Below are positions 6,203 through 7,791 of a stretch of 7,791 bases of DNA, piece after piece. The number at the start of each line of letters is the position of its first letter. Position 1 is the first letter of the stretch. Origin of the DNA: Lachnospiraceae bacterium (GTDB lineage: Bacteria > Bacillota_A > Clostridia > Lachnospirales > Lachnospiraceae); the NCBI GenBank assembly GCA_017416055.1, contig JAFQDI010000111.1:1-7791 (forward strand), given 5' to 3'. The translations under genes and the position numbers were made by a program. A model generated the notes under the pieces. The model did not search any database. It was given only the letters and a program-made list of their open reading frames with translations, and was not told the origin of the DNA.

Positions 6203-7369
6203 TTATCGAATAACTCTCACGCGCAGCACTCCATCAATCCTCGTCAGTTTCTCAACGATCTTATCGCTGATCTCCTCCTCCGGATCAATCACCGTGTACG
6301 CCGCATTGCCACGACTCTTATTGCTCATATCAAGAATATTGATTCCTTCTGATGCCAGAACCGCCGTAAACTGACCGATCATATTCGGCTTGTTCTCGTT
6401 GAAAATCGCCAAACGGCAGCTTCCTCTGAATGCGGAAAGCTCACAGTTCGGGAAATTCACAGAATTGCGGATGGTTCCATTCTCCAGATACGCCATCGTC
6501 TGCTCCACCGCCATCTTCGCGCAGTTATCCTCGGACTCCTCCGTGGACGCACCCAGATGAGGGGTAATGGTCGCATTTTTCATCTTTACGGTCTTCGTAT
6601 TCGGAAAATCTGCCATGTACCGCTTTACTTTTCCATTCAAAAGAGCTTCCGCCATCGCATCCTCATCCACCAGAAGATCGCGGGCATAATTTAAAATAAC
6701 TACGCCGTCCTTCATCTTGGACAAGCTCTCCGCGTTGATCATCGCCTTCGTTGTTTCCAAAAGCGGTACGTGCAGCGTAATATAATCGCATTTTTCAAAA
6801 ATCTCATCTAAGGTCTCGCTGTGCTTGATCTTGCGGGACAGCATCCACGCACCGTTGACGGAAATGAAAGGGTCATATCCGTACACGGTCATGCCCAGAC
6901 TCTCCGCTGCATTCGCTACCAGCACACCAATAGCTCCGAGTCCGATCACACCCAGTTTCTTACCGCGGATCTCGGTTCCGGCAAATTTCTTTTTCTGCTT
7001 CTCAGCGTGCGCAGCTACGTCCTCGTCGTCGCGGTTTGCGCTCACCCAGTCAATACCTCCGTGAATATCTCTGGCCGCCATCAGCATACCGGCGATCACC
7101 AGCTCTTTCACGCCGTTCGCATTCGCTCCCGGTGTATTGAACACAACGATACCTTCCTTGGTGCATCGCTCCAGCGGAATATTATTCACTCCGGCTCCCG
7201 CTCTGGCGATCGCCTTCAGAGAACCCGGAAACTCCATCGTGTGCATATTCGCACTGCGCACCAACAATGCATCTGCTTCCTCCATCTGCGTTGTCAGGTC
7301 ATACTCTTCTGTCAGGAGCTCCAGTCCATGAGAAGAAATTTCATTCAAGCAATAAATTTTCTGTGTCAT
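6203..7369 (-). CDS. serA: D-3-phosphoglycerate dehydrogenase with C-terminal ACT domain
   Basis: Likely oxidises 3-phosphoglycerate to 3-phosphohydroxypyruvate with NAD, the first step of serine synthesis. Its 388 residues comprise the substrate domain with VRSANMH (37-43) and RAGAGVNNIPLERC (56-69), then NTPGANANGVKELVIAGML (78-96). The Rossmann domain has GVIGLGAIG (140-148) and an acidic D166 after strand two (YGYDPF). Catalytic R230 is in LNYARDLLVDE and catalytic H271 in TPHLGAST; an ACT domain covers about 318-388. Two things are odd. The catalytic Glu that in E. coli SerA lies 29 residues after the Arg aligns with K259 (ADFPNTKT), and the ACT segment reads FNENKP (323-328) where E. 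coli has the effector-binding His in HEN. I believe close homologues in gut Firmicutes share the loop. Start 7369 is set by GGGAGG (7377-7382) 7 bases upstream. It heads the operon. Confidence 0.9.
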   Translation of the reverse strand: MTQKIYCLNEISSHGLELLTEEYDLTTQMEEADALLVRSANMHTMEFPGSLKAIARAGAGVNNIPLERCTKEGIVVFNTPGANANGVKELVIAGMLMAARDIHGGIDWVSANRDDEDVAAHAEKQKKKFAGTEIRGKKLGVIGLGAIGVLVANAAESLGMTVYGYDPFISVNGAWMLSRKIKHSETLDEIFEKCDYITLHVPLLETTKAMINAESLSKMKDGVVILNYARDLLVDEDAMAEALLNGKVKRYMADFPNTKTVKMKNATITPHLGASTEESEDNCAKMAVEQTMAYLENGTIRNSVNFPNCELSAFRGSCRLAIFNENKPNMIGQFTAVLASEGINILDMSNKSRGNAAYTVIDPEEEISDKIVEKLTRIDGVLRVRVIR

Positions 7370-7376
7370 ATGTATA

Positions 7377-7382
7377 CCTCCC
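7377..7382 (-). promoter_or_regulatory. ribosome binding site fixing the serA start
   Basis: GGGAGG on the minus strand, 7 bases before the ATG at 7369. The frame stays open upstream to 7471, but the added residues would overlap the serA promoter and do not resemble the family. Confidence 0.85.
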
Positions 7383-7401
7383 ATTTGCAGTCTGCATAAC
7401 C

Positions 7402-7430
7402 AGTATACGCAAAAAAGACGATTCTGTAAA
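7402..7430 (-). promoter_or_regulatory. promoter of the serA-recJ-apt-methyltransferase operon
   Basis: On the minus strand, TTTACA (7425-7430), exactly 17 bases, then TATACT (7402-7407). Transcription would begin near 7395, giving a leader of roughly 26 bases. That is too short for a T-box or riboswitch, so serine-dependent control, if any, is not by a leader RNA. Confidence 0.8.
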
Positions 7431-7482
7431 GTAAAGTGGTGAATTTTTCTTGGTTTTTCTGTTAACCACAATCATTTATCTC

Positions 7483-7539
7483 AAAAACAAGGCTGCCCGC
7501 CGAACCCGCATCGGCAAAACCGAACACGGATCAGCGGGC
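7483..7539 (-). terminator. terminator of the GH18 gene
   Basis: Downstream of the GH18 stop on the minus strand, GCCCGC (7534-7539) pairs with GCGGGC (complement of 7495-7500). Partial pairing continues inside, and a small TCGG/CCGA hairpin sits at the tip (7511-7522). The minus strand then reads GCCTTGTTTTTGA, with five Ts at 7483-7487. The stem is longer and less regular than a classical terminator, and the T-run begins seven bases after the stem, but the position between two genes supports the call. Confidence 0.65.
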
Positions 7540-7568
7540 GATTCCCGTTTAAAAGACTTTTCTACAGG

Positions 7569-7791
7569 TCAATCGAGACAATCGGCAATCAGCGGCCACA
7601 CCGCTTCATCTTCAAGCCCCAGCTTCCAGCAGGCCACGCCCGCAAGTTCATACTTCTCGATCATATCCAGTTTCAGCTGAAGACTGGCTACATCCTCCAG
7701 CCAAATACTGTACTTGATGCCCTCGCTGATGTACTCTCCGAAATACTGACCTTCTTCGTCAAGCCACTCAAGCTTCGCACCGTGCTCGTCG
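7569..7791 (-). CDS. GH18-type glycoside hydrolase, C-terminal end (partial)
   Basis: The last 73 codons of a protein that enters from the right edge, ending in TGA at 7569-7571. Seen: YSIWLEDVASLQLKLDMIEK (residues 27-46 of the fragment), then YELAGVACWKLGLEDEAVWP (47-66). The pattern 'W-x-E-D-x-x-S-x-x-x-K-L ... L-A-G-V-A-x-W-K-L-G-x-E ... W' is that of the last strands of the TIM barrel in GH18 chitinase-like hydrolases of the spore-cortex and cell-wall type. The catalytic DxxDxDxE segment lies outside the window, so activity cannot be judged. The substrate is likely peptidoglycan or another beta-1,4-linked amino-sugar polymer. It has its own terminator and is separate from the serA operon. 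Confidence 0.8.
   Translation of the reverse strand, partial: DEHGAKLEWLDEEGQYFGEYISEGIKYSIWLEDVASLQLKLDMIEKYELAGVACWKLGLEDEAVWPLIADCLD

Noticed and set aside
6821..7399. Plus-strand open frame (192 codons) opposite serA
   Set aside because: Antisense to serA, runs into the serA promoter region, and shows no recognisable domain.
7370..7430. T-box or serine-responsive leader before serA
   Set aside because: The predicted leader is about 26 bases, far too short for a T-box or a riboswitch.

Overview
This window looks like ordinary chromosome from a Gram-positive anaerobe of the Clostridia, most likely a gut-type Lachnospiraceae. That placement is an inference. It rests on strong AGGAGG-type ribosome binding sites, recJ followed directly by apt, a short (388-residue) ACT-domain 3-phosphoglycerate dehydrogenase of a type I associate with gut Firmicutes, a LacI/BadF-kinase pair, and the C-terminus of a GH18 hydrolase of the kind common in spore-formers. 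I see no phage, transposon, CRISPR or defence genes, and no RNA genes.

Left part (1-1673, minus strand): the first 117 codons of a BadF/BcrA/BcrD-type (N-acetylglucosamine-kinase-like) ATPase run off the left edge. Upstream of it lies a LacI-family regulator. The 129-base gap between them holds a good sigma-A promoter for the kinase, an inverted repeat bracketing that promoter, and a striking double-dyad operator candidate at 437-459. The regulator has its own extended -10 promoter and an inverted repeat in its leader. Together these look like a small regulated (amino)sugar-use locus continuing to the left.

Middle (1674-3077, plus strand): a divergently transcribed, membrane-bound family 2 glycosyltransferase with the full D / DxD / TED / QxxRW motif set has its own promoter. 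It ends inside a 13-bp terminator hairpin shared with the convergent operon on the other side.

Right part (3079-7430, minus strand): serA, recJ, apt and a SpoU-type rRNA methyltransferase are packed with gaps of 65, 13 and 1 bases. They run from one clear promoter at 7402-7430 to the terminator at 3047-3077. SerA makes 3-phosphohydroxypyruvate for serine synthesis, RecJ is a single-strand DNA exonuclease, Apt salvages adenine, and the last gene 2'-O-methylates RNA. They are housekeeping genes rather than one pathway. Beyond the serA promoter, a terminator closes a gene that enters from the right edge and encodes the end of a GH18 glycoside hydrolase.

No stretch over 300 bases lacks a gene. 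The gaps at 352-480, 1570-1779, 6138-6202 and 7370-7568 were read. All but 6138-6202 hold regulatory signals. I found no convincing new system; the points most worth a second look are the operator architecture at 437-459, the LacI hinge, and the altered active site and ACT site of SerA.
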